From positions 1-10,257 of the forward strand of contig JAUVTO010000051.1 of the NCBI GenBank assembly GCA_030601485.1: a DNA stretch of 10,257 nucleotides, read 5' to 3'. Position numbers and translations under genes: made by a program. Under the pieces are notes generated by a model. The model had not been told where the DNA came from and did no database searches. It was given only the letters and a program-made list of their open reading frames with translations. Positions 1 to 5,663 of this stretch are shown in pieces. The stretch is from Desulfobacterales bacterium. GTDB taxonomy: Bacteria > Desulfobacterota > Desulfobacteria > Desulfobacterales > UBA11574. Position 1 is the first letter of the stretch, and every line of letters starts with the position of its first letter.

Positions 1-189
1 CTCACAGATACTGCGCAGATCCTTAATATTATCAAGCGGTCAAGAAAAGGCATTGATGTTGCTACTTTGAAACAAAAGACCGGTCTCGATGAGAAAAAAA
101 TTCGGAATATGATCTATAAAGCACACAAAGAGGGCATCATCAGGCGAGCGGGACGGGGAATCTACATGGGGACGAAACACCGCAGATAA
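1..189 (+). CDS. C-terminal fragment of a winged-helix/HTH-like hypothetical protein
   Basis: The reading frame is open from the first base and stops at TAA 187-189, so only the last 62 residues are visible and the start lies outside the window. The fragment is rich in Lys, Arg, Ile and Glu. It reads like a small winged-helix module: a first helix (AQILNIIKRS), a second (VATLKQKTGLDEKKI), a longer recognition-type helix (RNMIYKAHKEGII) and a short Gly-containing beta wing (RRAGRGIYMG). This arrangement suggests a nucleic-acid-binding domain, but the fold is inferred from the pattern and I do not recognise the family by name. The stop is followed by about 200 bp without a gene. No terminator hairpin is evident. 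Confidence 0.6.
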   Translation, partial: LTDTAQILNIIKRSRKGIDVATLKQKTGLDEKKIRNMIYKAHKEGIIRRAGRGIYMGTKHRR

Positions 190-382
190 TATTAAAGGCG
201 ACCTTCTATTCTCTGCCAGGACAGATGTGCTGCCGCCATTCAATGTCTATTGCCAGGTTGTCAACACCGGAGAACAGTCAAGGCGAGCCAATCAATTGCG
301 TGGTGAGATATTTTGGACTTTGTAAGCACTCTGACGTAAGAGAGGGCAAAATTTTATAGCAAGATACCAGAAAAAGGGAGCT

Positions 383-388
383 AAGGGG
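383..388 (+). promoter_or_regulatory. Shine-Dalgarno for the (D/E)RR-motif protein
   Basis: AAGGGG ends four bases before the ATG at 392. It is close to the start but strong, and it supports this start codon. Confidence 0.5.
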
Positions 389-391
389 AAA

Positions 392-820
392 ATGAAAGAC
401 GTTATATTGATATTTTTATTGGCTCTCCTCTTGGGGGCGTGGATCAATCTTGTTTTAAAACGTATGAAGGAAAAAAAGAGATTACAGAAAGAGACCAAAG
501 AAATGCTTGAAAAGCGGATTAAGGATAGAGTCATGCCTGTTCGGCGTGACGTGCAGAAGGCTTGGATAAAGGAAAAAACGGTTTATTTTTCAAAACAAAT
601 TACAGGATCAAGAAAAAGTATTTATTCATATCTTCGAAAAGATCTCAGAAGTGGTAAAGAAAGGCGCAAAAGCAGGGTTACGGTCGGTATAATTTTTGAA
701 TTTATCGACCGCAGGCAGGCCGACAGTACCCGGTATACAGGGCCTGAAAGGCGAAGCGGTGTAGACAGGAGGGGCAAAGTTTGGGATAGAAGAAAACCTG
801 TTGTATTCCAATATAGCTAA
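392..820 (+). CDS. Membrane-anchored hypothetical protein with repeated (D/E)RR motifs
   Basis: This is a 142-residue protein of unknown function. Residues 3-22 form one hydrophobic segment (ILIFLLALLLGAWINLVL), most likely a membrane anchor or uncleaved signal, and a highly basic cytoplasmic-type stretch follows. The C-terminal half carries five (D/E)RR triplets: KERRKS at about 89-94, IDRRQA at 105-110, PERRSG at 118-123, VDRRGK at 124-129 and WDRRKP at 131-136. Arg-rich motifs of this kind occur in deltaproteobacterial proteins near PilZ-type c-di-GMP domains, but no full PilZ domain fits in this length, so I do not claim ligand binding. The gene stands alone between two gene-poor stretches. 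The reading frame and ribosome-binding site make it a credible gene; the function is unknown. Confidence 0.7.
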   Translation: MKDVILIFLLALLLGAWINLVLKRMKEKKRLQKETKEMLEKRIKDRVMPVRRDVQKAWIKEKTVYFSKQITGSRKSIYSYLRKDLRSGKERRKSRVTVGIIFEFIDRRQADSTRYTGPERRSGVDRRGKVWDRRKPVVFQYS

Positions 821-1047
821 ATGAACCACACGCCTTTATACGAACCCGAATTAAGGATAAGCATTCATTGCAACTCTCATTATTATTTTGATATTCTTGG
901 TTTTAACCTTCTATCGGGCCTACTTCTCCGTTCCTTGCCGGATCTGCGCTCCGGTATATGTGAAGTGTAACTAAATTCCCGCCTGTCAGTTCCTGAGCGA
1001 CGTCCTCCATTGTCGGGTAGTATATTGGTCATGGCAAAGATAGTCTG
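821..1047. other. Gene-poor spacer
   Basis: I see no convincing gene in this stretch. A 48-codon open frame starts with an ATG at 821, directly abutting the previous stop, and ends at 970. It has no ribosome-binding site of its own and no recognisable motif, so I treat it as chance. A short inverted repeat (CCGGA / TCCGG, near 939-955) has a 5-bp stem and no T-run, so it is not a terminator. Confidence 0.4.
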
Positions 1048-1221
1048 CTATTTAAAGAACTTTTTTCGTCCAAATACCGCCATGCCGATTAAACCTAAGT
1101 CTAAAAGAATCATGGTTGCTGGTTCAGGGACTGGAGCGCTGGTTAAAGATACATTGTCTGAGGCAGTGCCAGTTAACCAGTTTAATTTCCTTTGTCCCCC
1201 TTTTAGAACGTTTTGCTTATC
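1048..1221 (-). pseudogene. Remnant C-terminus of a PEP-CTERM (exosortase-sorted) protein
   Basis: On the minus strand an open stretch ending at TAG (1050-1048) encodes a textbook PEP-CTERM tail: Ser-Ala-PVPEPAT, then the hydrophobic stretch MILLDLGLIGMAVF, then the basic end GRKKFFK. PEP-CTERM tails send exported proteins to exosortase (EpsH/XrtA type) in Gram-negative bacteria. Only about 57 codons remain. Upstream of them is an in-frame TAA (1224-1222), the other two frames also close quickly, and there is no start codon or signal peptide. An Asp interrupts the normally all-hydrophobic LLGLGLIG-type segment, as expected of a decaying gene. A 151-bp MITE-like element sits immediately upstream. 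A functional gene would need a frameshift or an undetected start, which I consider unlikely. Confidence 0.7.
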
Positions 1222-1223
1222 TT

Positions 1224-1230
1224 ATGTATT
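1224..1230. repeat. 7-bp direct repeat (putative target duplication), left side of element copy 1
   Basis: ATGTATT here recurs at 1382-1388, immediately on the other side of the 151-bp element. The match continues for two more bases (GA), but those can be explained by the element's own first bases. Confidence 0.6.
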
Positions 1231-1381
1231 GACGGTCTCGTAAAAAGCCCAACTTCTGCGTTGTGCTGCATTTCGAAATCATTCAACATACGATAAGTAC
1301 GCCTCATGATTACAAAATTTGCACGCCTTGAATTTGAACTTTTTACGAAACCGTCTAAATCGGAGTTTTTACGAGTTCATC
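1231..1381 (-). mobile_element. MITE-like palindromic element, copy 1 (151 bp)
   Basis: The element begins GACGGTCTCGTAAAAAG and ends in the inverted form TTTTTACGAGTTCATC. A second, inner inverted end (CTTTTTACGAAACCGTC) lies at about 1339-1355, so the ends are nested. Its middle contains the partly palindromic ACGATAAGTACGCCTCATG. Read on the opposite strand it aligns almost without gaps to copy 2 (2591-2741) and, apart from a 12-bp expansion, to copy 3 (9809-9971). Seven-base direct repeats flank it. It has no coding capacity, so it would have to be moved by a transposase supplied elsewhere. The strand given is relative to copies 2 and 3, which are in the other orientation. Confidence 0.75.
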
Positions 1382-1388
1382 ATGTATT
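1382..1388. repeat. 7-bp direct repeat (putative target duplication), right side of element copy 1
   Basis: ATGTATT, identical to 1224-1230. Confidence 0.6.
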
Positions 1389-1415
1389 GATTGAATCTAT
1401 AAATCTATGATTATA

Positions 1416-1434
1416 TATGCAAAAACTATGCAGA
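1416..1434 (-). promoter_or_regulatory. Degenerate sigma54-like promoter
   Basis: On the minus strand the sequence CTGCATAGTTTTTGCA has the -12 element TTGCA and a CATA half-site. It differs from the sigma54 pattern TGGCAYR-N4-TTGCW by what looks like the loss of one G in the -24 GG. It points toward the PEP-CTERM remnant. PEP-CTERM genes in proteobacteria are often under sigma54 and the PrsK/PrsR system, so this may be the relic promoter of the same lost gene. This is inference from one site. Confidence 0.3.
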
Positions 1435-1569
1435 ACCGGACAATTTTTTACCACCGTTAAATTTCAAGTAGTTAGCTTAAATGAAAAGAAGCTTACCATA
1501 ATATTGTGAAATAAATACCATAGTTTATGTTACATTTTTTACATATTGGGTAATTCAGGTAACACCCAT
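1435..1569. other. AT-rich spacer downstream of the SprT-like gene
   Basis: I see no gene here. The stretch is AT-rich, and no strong hairpin with a T-run was found for ending minus-strand transcription of the SprT-like gene. It probably contains upstream regulatory sequence of the decayed PEP-CTERM gene. Confidence 0.3.
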
Positions 1570-2247
1570 TTAATATTTTCTTCTTAATTTATATTTTTTC
1601 AATTCGTATCGAACGGTTATCCAAAATATATCATCGGGGGGTATTTCGGCACCGAATTCCCGGATGGCTCTTTTTGCAAGAGTAGAAAACGCTCTTTGGA
1701 ATGCCGGGCCATGGTGGCCTTCGCGCAGTAATGTTTTGCGAATAAAAAGCGCTTTGAAGTCAATGTTCCAGGGGTTTTTGAAAAGGGTTTTTTCCCTATA
1801 CTCTCTGGTTTTAAAAGCGTTATACCTGTAAACCGCAACATGTGCCAGTTCGTGAATCAGGGTTCCCTTCCAGTCTCCGAGGTAAGGCCACAATTTAATT
1901 GTAATTTTGGCCACGTTACCCTTACGGTCTGTCACGTGTGCTTTCAGGTCTTTAAAAACCATACGTCCCGACACCATGCCAAGGGCAGGCTTGACCTGAT
2001 TTTTTAAAAAAACGCCACCATATCTGTTTGCAAAATATTTAATACCATCCTTGCTTTCACACGGGTAGCATTTATTCCCGAAATAATCTGTGAAAACTTC
2101 ACTTTCCGGTTTCTGAATACTGATAAGGATATTTAAAACACCCGGCTCCTTGATTTCATCCTCTGGCGCCAGAACCACATTCCAGCTTTTGGGCGTGATC
2201 CGGTCGGCAAACCGGCGTATTTCTTCTTTTTGTACGTCTGACAACAT
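1570..2247 (-). CDS. SprT-like zinc metallopeptidase domain protein
   Basis: This 225-residue protein has no signal peptide. It contains the zincin signature HELAH (His132, Glu133, His136) in a hydrophobic helix (TLIHELAHVAVYR), followed about 40 residues later by EGHHGPAFQRAF (His178/His179). That is the arrangement seen in SprT/WLM-type peptidases, in which the third ligand is a His in an HGPxF-like motif. The SprT family includes SPRTN-like proteases acting on DNA-protein crosslinks, but many bacterial members are uncharacterised. The C-terminal four-Cys zinc ribbon of many SprT proteins is absent. Instead there is one CxxC (Cys60, Cys63) in the N-terminal half. The gene lies 36 bp downstream of the Smr gene on the same strand and is probably co-transcribed with it. 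The ATG start has only a weak upstream ribosome-binding site. Confidence 0.72.
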   Translation of the reverse strand: MLSDVQKEEIRRFADRITPKSWNVVLAPEDEIKEPGVLNILISIQKPESEVFTDYFGNKCYPCESKDGIKYFANRYGGVFLKNQVKPALGMVSGRMVFKDLKAHVTDRKGNVAKITIKLWPYLGDWKGTLIHELAHVAVYRYNAFKTREYREKTLFKNPWNIDFKALFIRKTLLREGHHGPAFQRAFSTLAKRAIREFGAEIPPDDIFWITVRYELKKYKLRRKY

Positions 2248-2283
2248 AGTTGTTTCTTAAGACCTATTCGGAGAAACTGCGTC

Positions 2284-2553
2284 CTATTTACTTTTGAGTT
2301 CTACCAGGGAAGCGCCCCAGCCTCCGGCTTCAGGGGGCGCATCTTGGAAAGATTTTACCATGAGATTTTTTTCTAAAAGCCCTTGAACTCTCTTTTTCAA
2401 AATTCCCCGGCCCTTTCCATGAACAATTCTCACAGAGTAAATACCTTCATTAATGCAAGCTTCAAAATAATCGACAAGAAGATCCGGTATGTCTTTGGGC
2501 TTAAAGGTATGAAGATCTAAAATATCATCTATGGGAATTTTTACGGGTTGCAC
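2284..2553 (-). CDS. Stand-alone Smr domain protein
   Basis: This 89-residue protein is essentially a single Smr domain. It has the N-terminal LDLHTF motif (residues about 12-17), the central VRIVHGKGRGILKKRV (HGxGxG-type motif, about 41-56) and the C-terminal GGWGASLVEL (about 77-86). Smr domains, as in the C-terminus of MutS2 and in SmrA/SmrB, are nucleases acting on DNA or on mRNA of collided ribosomes. The HGKG loop fits that family, but the substrate here is unknown. The start is GTG at 2553-2551, because an in-frame stop lies shortly upstream. AAGGA is present about 12 bases before it, a slightly long spacing. The start lies only 37 bp from MITE-like copy 2. The downstream partner is the SprT-like gene. 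Confidence 0.85.
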   Translation of the reverse strand: MQPVKIPIDDILDLHTFKPKDIPDLLVDYFEACINEGIYSVRIVHGKGRGILKKRVQGLLEKNLMVKSFQDAPPEAGGWGASLVELKSK

Positions 2554-2583
2554 GTAAAATAGCTATCCTTTTGAGTTGTTACG

Positions 2584-2590
2584 AATTCAT
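2584..2590. repeat. 7-bp direct repeat, left side of element copy 2
   Basis: AATTCAT is repeated exactly at 2742-2748. The left copy sits in TTACGAATTCAT, which itself resembles an outer element end, so part of the match could be inherited rather than a target duplication. Confidence 0.5.
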
Positions 2591-2741
2591 GACAATCTCG
2601 TAAAAAGTCGAAATTCGACGGCAAAGTAAAAAGCTCCAAATTCAAGGCGCGCAAATCCTGAGGAATGAGGCGTACTTATAGTACGCTGCAATGACGAAGG
2701 ATGTAGCGCAACGCAGAAGTTGGACTTTTTACGAAGCCGTC
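2591..2741 (+). mobile_element. MITE-like palindromic element, copy 2 (151 bp)
   Basis: The element runs from GACAATCTCGTAAAAAGTC to GACTTTTTACGAAGCCGTC, inverted ends matching at about 15 of 20 positions. The interior has the near-palindrome GCGTACTTATAGTACGC. It is exactly as long as copy 1 and aligns to it in inverse orientation without obvious gaps. It lies 37 bp upstream of the GTG of the Smr gene and 12 bp before the -35 box of plsY, so it separates two divergent transcription units. Confidence 0.75.
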
Positions 2742-2748
2742 AATTCAT
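2742..2748. repeat. 7-bp direct repeat, right side of element copy 2
   Basis: AATTCAT, identical to 2584-2590. Confidence 0.5.
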
Positions 2749-2753
2749 TAATC

Positions 2754-2781
2754 TTGATATTATTGTATATGCTGCTATAAT
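2754..2781 (+). promoter_or_regulatory. Sigma70-type promoter for plsY
   Basis: TTGATA (2754-2759), a 16-bp spacer and a perfect TATAAT (2776-2781). Transcription should start near 2788, which gives plsY a leader of about 170 nt that includes the heptamer array. Confidence 0.65.
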
Positions 2782-2830
2782 ACCCTCGTATTATTATGAT
2801 AAAAAAATCTTTAATTATGAACCTTGTATC

Positions 2831-2900
2831 CAGAACCCAGAACCCTGAACCTTGAACCCTGAACCCTGAACCCTGAACCCTGAACCCTGAACCCTGAACC
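2831..2900 (+). repeat. Tandem heptamer array, ten copies of CTGAACC
   Basis: There are ten consecutive 7-bp units. The first two are CAGAACC, the third is CTGAACC, the fourth is TTGAACC, and the last six are identical CTGAACC. The flanks (CTTGTATCC before, CTTGTACCATGTATCC after) look like more diverged members of the same register. The array sits in the predicted untranslated leader of plsY and codes for nothing. A pure run of six units is a likely site of slipped-strand length change. Confidence 0.9.
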
Positions 2901-2960
2901 AGTATCTTGTACCATGTATCCGGTATGTTTTCATCAAAATAACAACATGGATTTGTTTAA

Positions 2961-3566
2961 ATGATAAAGTTTTTGGTGCTGCCTGTTTTCGCCTATCTGC
3001 TCGGATCCATCCCCTGGGGCATTGTTTTAACCCGGCTGTTCACTTCCGTAGATATCCGGAGTGAGGGGAGCGGAAACATCGGTGCGACCAATGTTGGACG
3101 CATCGCAGGGCCGACTCTTGGAGTTCTGACACTTATTGGAGATATGCTTAAAGGAGCTATTCCGGTATGGATTGCGGTAGTACTGACAACTCCGAACAGC
3201 TTGTGGGGTGAAATTTACATTTCACTTGTGTCACTTGCTGCTTTTTCAGGTCACCTTTATCCTGTTTACATGAGGTTTAAAAAAGGAGGCAAGGGGGTTG
3301 CAACTGCTGCAGGGTGCTTTGCTGTAATTTCACCCATGGCATTTGTGGTTGTGACTCTGGTTTTTATCATGTTTGTTTGCTGGCTTAACATCGTTGCGGT
3401 GGCATCCCTTGCCGCAGCCGCTGTCCTTCCCGTTGCGGTTTGGCAGGCAACCGGATCCGGTGTCCTGACAGGATGCGCTGTTGTAACAGCGATAGCAATC
3501 TATTTTCGCCATATGGATAATATCAAAAGACTTTTTGAGGGTACGGAACCTGTAATTTGGAAATAA
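2961..3566 (+). CDS. plsY: Glycerol-3-phosphate acyltransferase PlsY
   Basis: PlsY is the integral membrane acyltransferase that moves the acyl group from acyl-phosphate to sn-glycerol-3-phosphate, the first acylation of phospholipid synthesis in most bacteria. It works with PlsX, which is not in this window. The 201-residue length is normal. The family motifs are present: GSIP at 15-18, SGNIGATNVGR at 37-47, GDMLKG at 60-65, GHLYP at 97-101 and FKKGGKGVAT at 106-115, followed by hydrophobic segments and the C-terminal FRHMDNIKRLFEGTE. The ATG at 2961 overlaps the stop of a five-codon ATG frame (2947-2964). No strong ribosome-binding site precedes either, so translational coupling from that tiny frame is possible but unproven. 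The gene converges with the ispH-ubiA fusion. Confidence 0.95.
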   Translation: MIKFLVLPVFAYLLGSIPWGIVLTRLFTSVDIRSEGSGNIGATNVGRIAGPTLGVLTLIGDMLKGAIPVWIAVVLTTPNSLWGEIYISLVSLAAFSGHLYPVYMRFKKGGKGVATAAGCFAVISPMAFVVVTLVFIMFVCWLNIVAVASLAAAAVLPVAVWQATGSGVLTGCAVVTAIAIYFRHMDNIKRLFEGTEPVIWK

Positions 3567-3570
3567 ACAG

Positions 3571-3591
3571 ATTGACAAATCAATTTTTTTT
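3571..3591 (+). terminator. Weak intrinsic terminator candidate after plsY
   Basis: A 5-bp AT-rich stem (ATTGA / TCAAT) with a 4-nt loop runs directly into eight T residues. The stem is weak, so efficiency is doubtful. It lies in the 57-bp gap between two convergent genes. Confidence 0.35.
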
Positions 3592-3623
3592 AACATCAAA
3601 TGCACGTTTGGACAAACCGACGG

Positions 3624-5351
3624 TTAAAAAAAAGACCAGATAAGCGTAATAATACCTGCCGTGATGAAGTTAGTTTCAACCAGAAACTCCAGCCTTGTGC
3701 TGGGAAGCATATAGCCCGATTCATGGGCTGAAAGGACAATAAAAATAAAAACCGGACAGATTGCAAGTGCGAATCCAAGGGTTGAAATAAAATGAAATAT
3801 GCTGGATACAAGCAAAATACCGATATTTATTATCAGTATGGTTTTTAAAAGGCGCAGAGCTCGCTTTTCCCCCATCAGTATGGGGATTGTCTCTTTCCCC
3901 ACAATGCGGTCTCCCTGCATATCAAGAATATCAAAAAATGCAGTTCTCACAAAGACAAGGCTTATGGACCAGCACAATACCAATACGGTACTCAGACCAA
4001 TATGTTTGGATACAGACAAGGAAGGCAATACCGCGGTAACGATTCCCCATGCCATTGCAATCAAAATTGTTTTTGATCCCGGGACATCCCTTATTCTCCG
4101 GTATTTGCCGTGGAAAAAACGTTCCGGCAGAAGTCTTAAATTGTAAGACAGGCCCATTATGCTCATAACGAAAAGAACCAAAAAAGGGACAGGTCCCATT
4201 GAATAAGCGGTCAACAGTCCGGCGCCGCCTGCGAAGAAAGCAAGAAGCATAAGCAGGACCTTCTTTCTGTTATAAAAAGAGGATCTGTCAGGATCATTGT
4301 ATCGGTCTGCCTTTGTGCCGATAAGATTGTTGAAAATATGCATGGACTGGACATAAAGCATGGCCATAAGGACATTGGGCAAATAGTTGGTAATCTCCTG
4401 GAGTTTTGTGCAGGCATAGCACAGACATCCGGCTCCCATAGCCACATAGATATTTGTGAGAAGAAGTGAGCGCTGAATGGCAAAAATGATACTGCGCCAG
4501 CTTTTTCCCTTTGTAAAAGGAATGGTTTCCAGCGTTCTATAGATTCTTTTTATTATCCAGTTCGGGGTGGAAGCACCGGCGGTTATTCCTATGTGCCGGA
4601 TTGAAGAAAGTGCGTCTAAATCGAGTTCAGATTCTGTTTCAATATGATACGTCGGTTTTCCGGTTTGCCGTGCAATTTCGGCAAGCCGCTGGGTGTTCCC
4701 GCTGTTATAGCCTCCCACAACAATAACGGCATCTACTGAATTGGCCAGGCGATGGACCTCAGCCTGGCGACGGGATGTTGAATCACAAATAGTATCAAAG
4801 ATCTTATAGTGAGGGAATTTTTGGATCGCCCAATTTTTTACTTTTTCAAAAAAAAGCGTGTTCTGGGTGGTCTGTGCAACAATAATAGCTCTGTCAAAGG
4901 GCGGGAGGGAATCAAGGTCCTTAAGATTGTCGACAGCATACCCTTTTTTCCCTGCGTAACCAAGCAAGCCGATGACCTCCGGATGATCCTTGTCACCGAT
5001 AATGATGCACACATAATCTTGTTTTGCATGTTTCCGGATGATGGTCTGGACTTTGATAACCCTCGGGCAGGTGGAATCAATAATTTTGAAACCGCTCTTT
5101 TCAAGATCTTTCTTGGTTTCGGGAGGAACGCCGTGGGCCCGGATCAGGACTGTACCGGATCCGTGGTCAGGGATATTATTTAAGACAAATATCCCTTTTT
5201 CTTCCAAAAGGTTCAGAACCTGGGGATTGTGGATAAGAGGTCCATAAGTGCAGATAGGATTTTCGTATTTGCTCGGTGCATCCAGGACCATTTCAACGGC
5301 TCTGCGTACTCCCATGCAGAAACCGGCGGTCTTAGCTAAAAGTATTTTCAT
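3624..5351 (-). CDS. ispH: Fusion of IspH (HMBPP reductase) and a UbiA-family prenyltransferase
   Basis: Residues 1 to about 275 form a complete IspH/LytB, the 4Fe-4S enzyme that reduces HMBPP to IPP and DMAPP in the last step of the MEP pathway. The cluster ligands are Cys12 (GFCMGVRRAVE), Cys95 (DSTCPRV) and Cys189 (DTICDST). Also present are GPLIHNPQV, RAHGVPPE, GDKDHPEV with His123, AQTTQN, GGYNSGNT and ITAGASTP. Residues from about 290 to 575 form a multi-spanning membrane domain of the UbiA superfamily. Its second Asp motif is intact (DILDMQGD, Asp474/477/481, then KETIP). The first reads NNLIGTKADRYNDPD (341-355) instead of NDxxDxxxD. A Cys cluster, CLCYAC (309-314), sits in a membrane segment. 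The acceptor of the prenyl group is unknown. It is the last gene of the leftward run, 126 bp after cooT. Confidence 0.9.
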   Translation of the reverse strand: MKILLAKTAGFCMGVRRAVEMVLDAPSKYENPICTYGPLIHNPQVLNLLEEKGIFVLNNIPDHGSGTVLIRAHGVPPETKKDLEKSGFKIIDSTCPRVIKVQTIIRKHAKQDYVCIIIGDKDHPEVIGLLGYAGKKGYAVDNLKDLDSLPPFDRAIIVAQTTQNTLFFEKVKNWAIQKFPHYKIFDTICDSTSRRQAEVHRLANSVDAVIVVGGYNSGNTQRLAEIARQTGKPTYHIETESELDLDALSSIRHIGITAGASTPNWIIKRIYRTLETIPFTKGKSWRSIIFAIQRSLLLTNIYVAMGAGCLCYACTKLQEITNYLPNVLMAMLYVQSMHIFNNLIGTKADRYNDPDRSSFYNRKKVLLMLLAFFAGGAGLLTAYSMGPVPFLVLFVMSIMGLSYNLRLLPERFFHGKYRRIRDVPGSKTILIAMAWGIVTAVLPSLSVSKHIGLSTVLVLCWSISLVFVRTAFFDILDMQGDRIVGKETIPILMGEKRALRLLKTILIINIGILLVSSIFHFISTLGFALAICPVFIFIVLSAHESGYMLPSTRLEFLVETNFITAGIITLIWSFF

Positions 5352-5408
5352 CTACACTGTGTTACGTGTCCAAAATTTCCTTAACCCTCTGTCATGCGCC
5401 TGCCTGGG

Positions 5409-5428
5409 CCTGTCCGCACGCAGACAGG
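5409..5428. repeat. Stem-loop between cooT and ispH-ubiA
   Basis: CCTGTC (5409-5414) pairs with GACAGG (5423-5428) around an 8-nt loop, next to a CCTGGGCC-type stretch. There is no T-run on either side, so it is not a simple intrinsic terminator. It may be a dispersed repeat or an mRNA processing or stability element. Confidence 0.35.
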
Positions 5429-5477
5429 TGCAATGCATAGAAAGGCATCACTCCATTGCTTCAGTGAGGCACCTGTT

Positions 5478-5663
5478 TTATTCTTTAAGAAAGATATTGT
5501 GGTCCACAAGGGCCAGTGAATGGATGCGGGCCTTTAGAAATTTCTGATCTCCAAATATACTTACGAGTCTAATGCCGTCACCTTCAGGTTCGACCGTATC
5601 AACAGCCTCCATAACCAGCTTTTTTTCATCTTTTTGAATCAGATATGCATTTGCTTCACACAT
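5478..5663 (-). CDS. CooT-family nickel-binding small protein
   Basis: This 61-residue protein starts MCEANAYL and continues with VEPEGDGIRLVSIFGDQKFLKARI and a C-terminal LVDHNIFL. This matches the CooT family (about 60-66 residues). In Rhodospirillum rubrum, CooT is a dimeric Ni(II)-binding protein linked to CO dehydrogenase maturation, and Cys2 is essential for binding. Cys2 is conserved here. No CO dehydrogenase genes are in the window, so the client enzyme is unknown; nickel enzymes such as CODH/ACS or hydrogenase are plausible in this lineage. The ATG overlaps the TAA of the DUF3842 gene (TAATG), and AAGGA lies about eight bases upstream, which supports the start and suggests coupled translation. 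Confidence 0.85.
   Translation of the reverse strand: MCEANAYLIQKDEKKLVMEAVDTVEPEGDGIRLVSIFGDQKFLKARIHSLALVDHNIFLKE

Noticed and set aside
821..970. 48-codon open frame starting immediately after the (D/E)RR gene stop
   Set aside because: The stop/start junction is suggestive of coupling, but the predicted peptide has no recognisable features and could easily be chance.
1010..1243. 77-codon plus-strand open frame
   Set aside because: It is the antisense shadow of the PEP-CTERM tail and runs into the MITE-like element. It has no ribosome-binding site.
2831..2900. Heptamer array as a CRISPR array
   Set aside because: The units are 7 bp with no spacers. This is a simple tandem repeat.
2947..2964. 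Five-codon leader frame (MDLFK) overlapping the plsY start
   Set aside because: Too short to distinguish from chance and not preceded by a ribosome-binding site. Mentioned only as a possibility.
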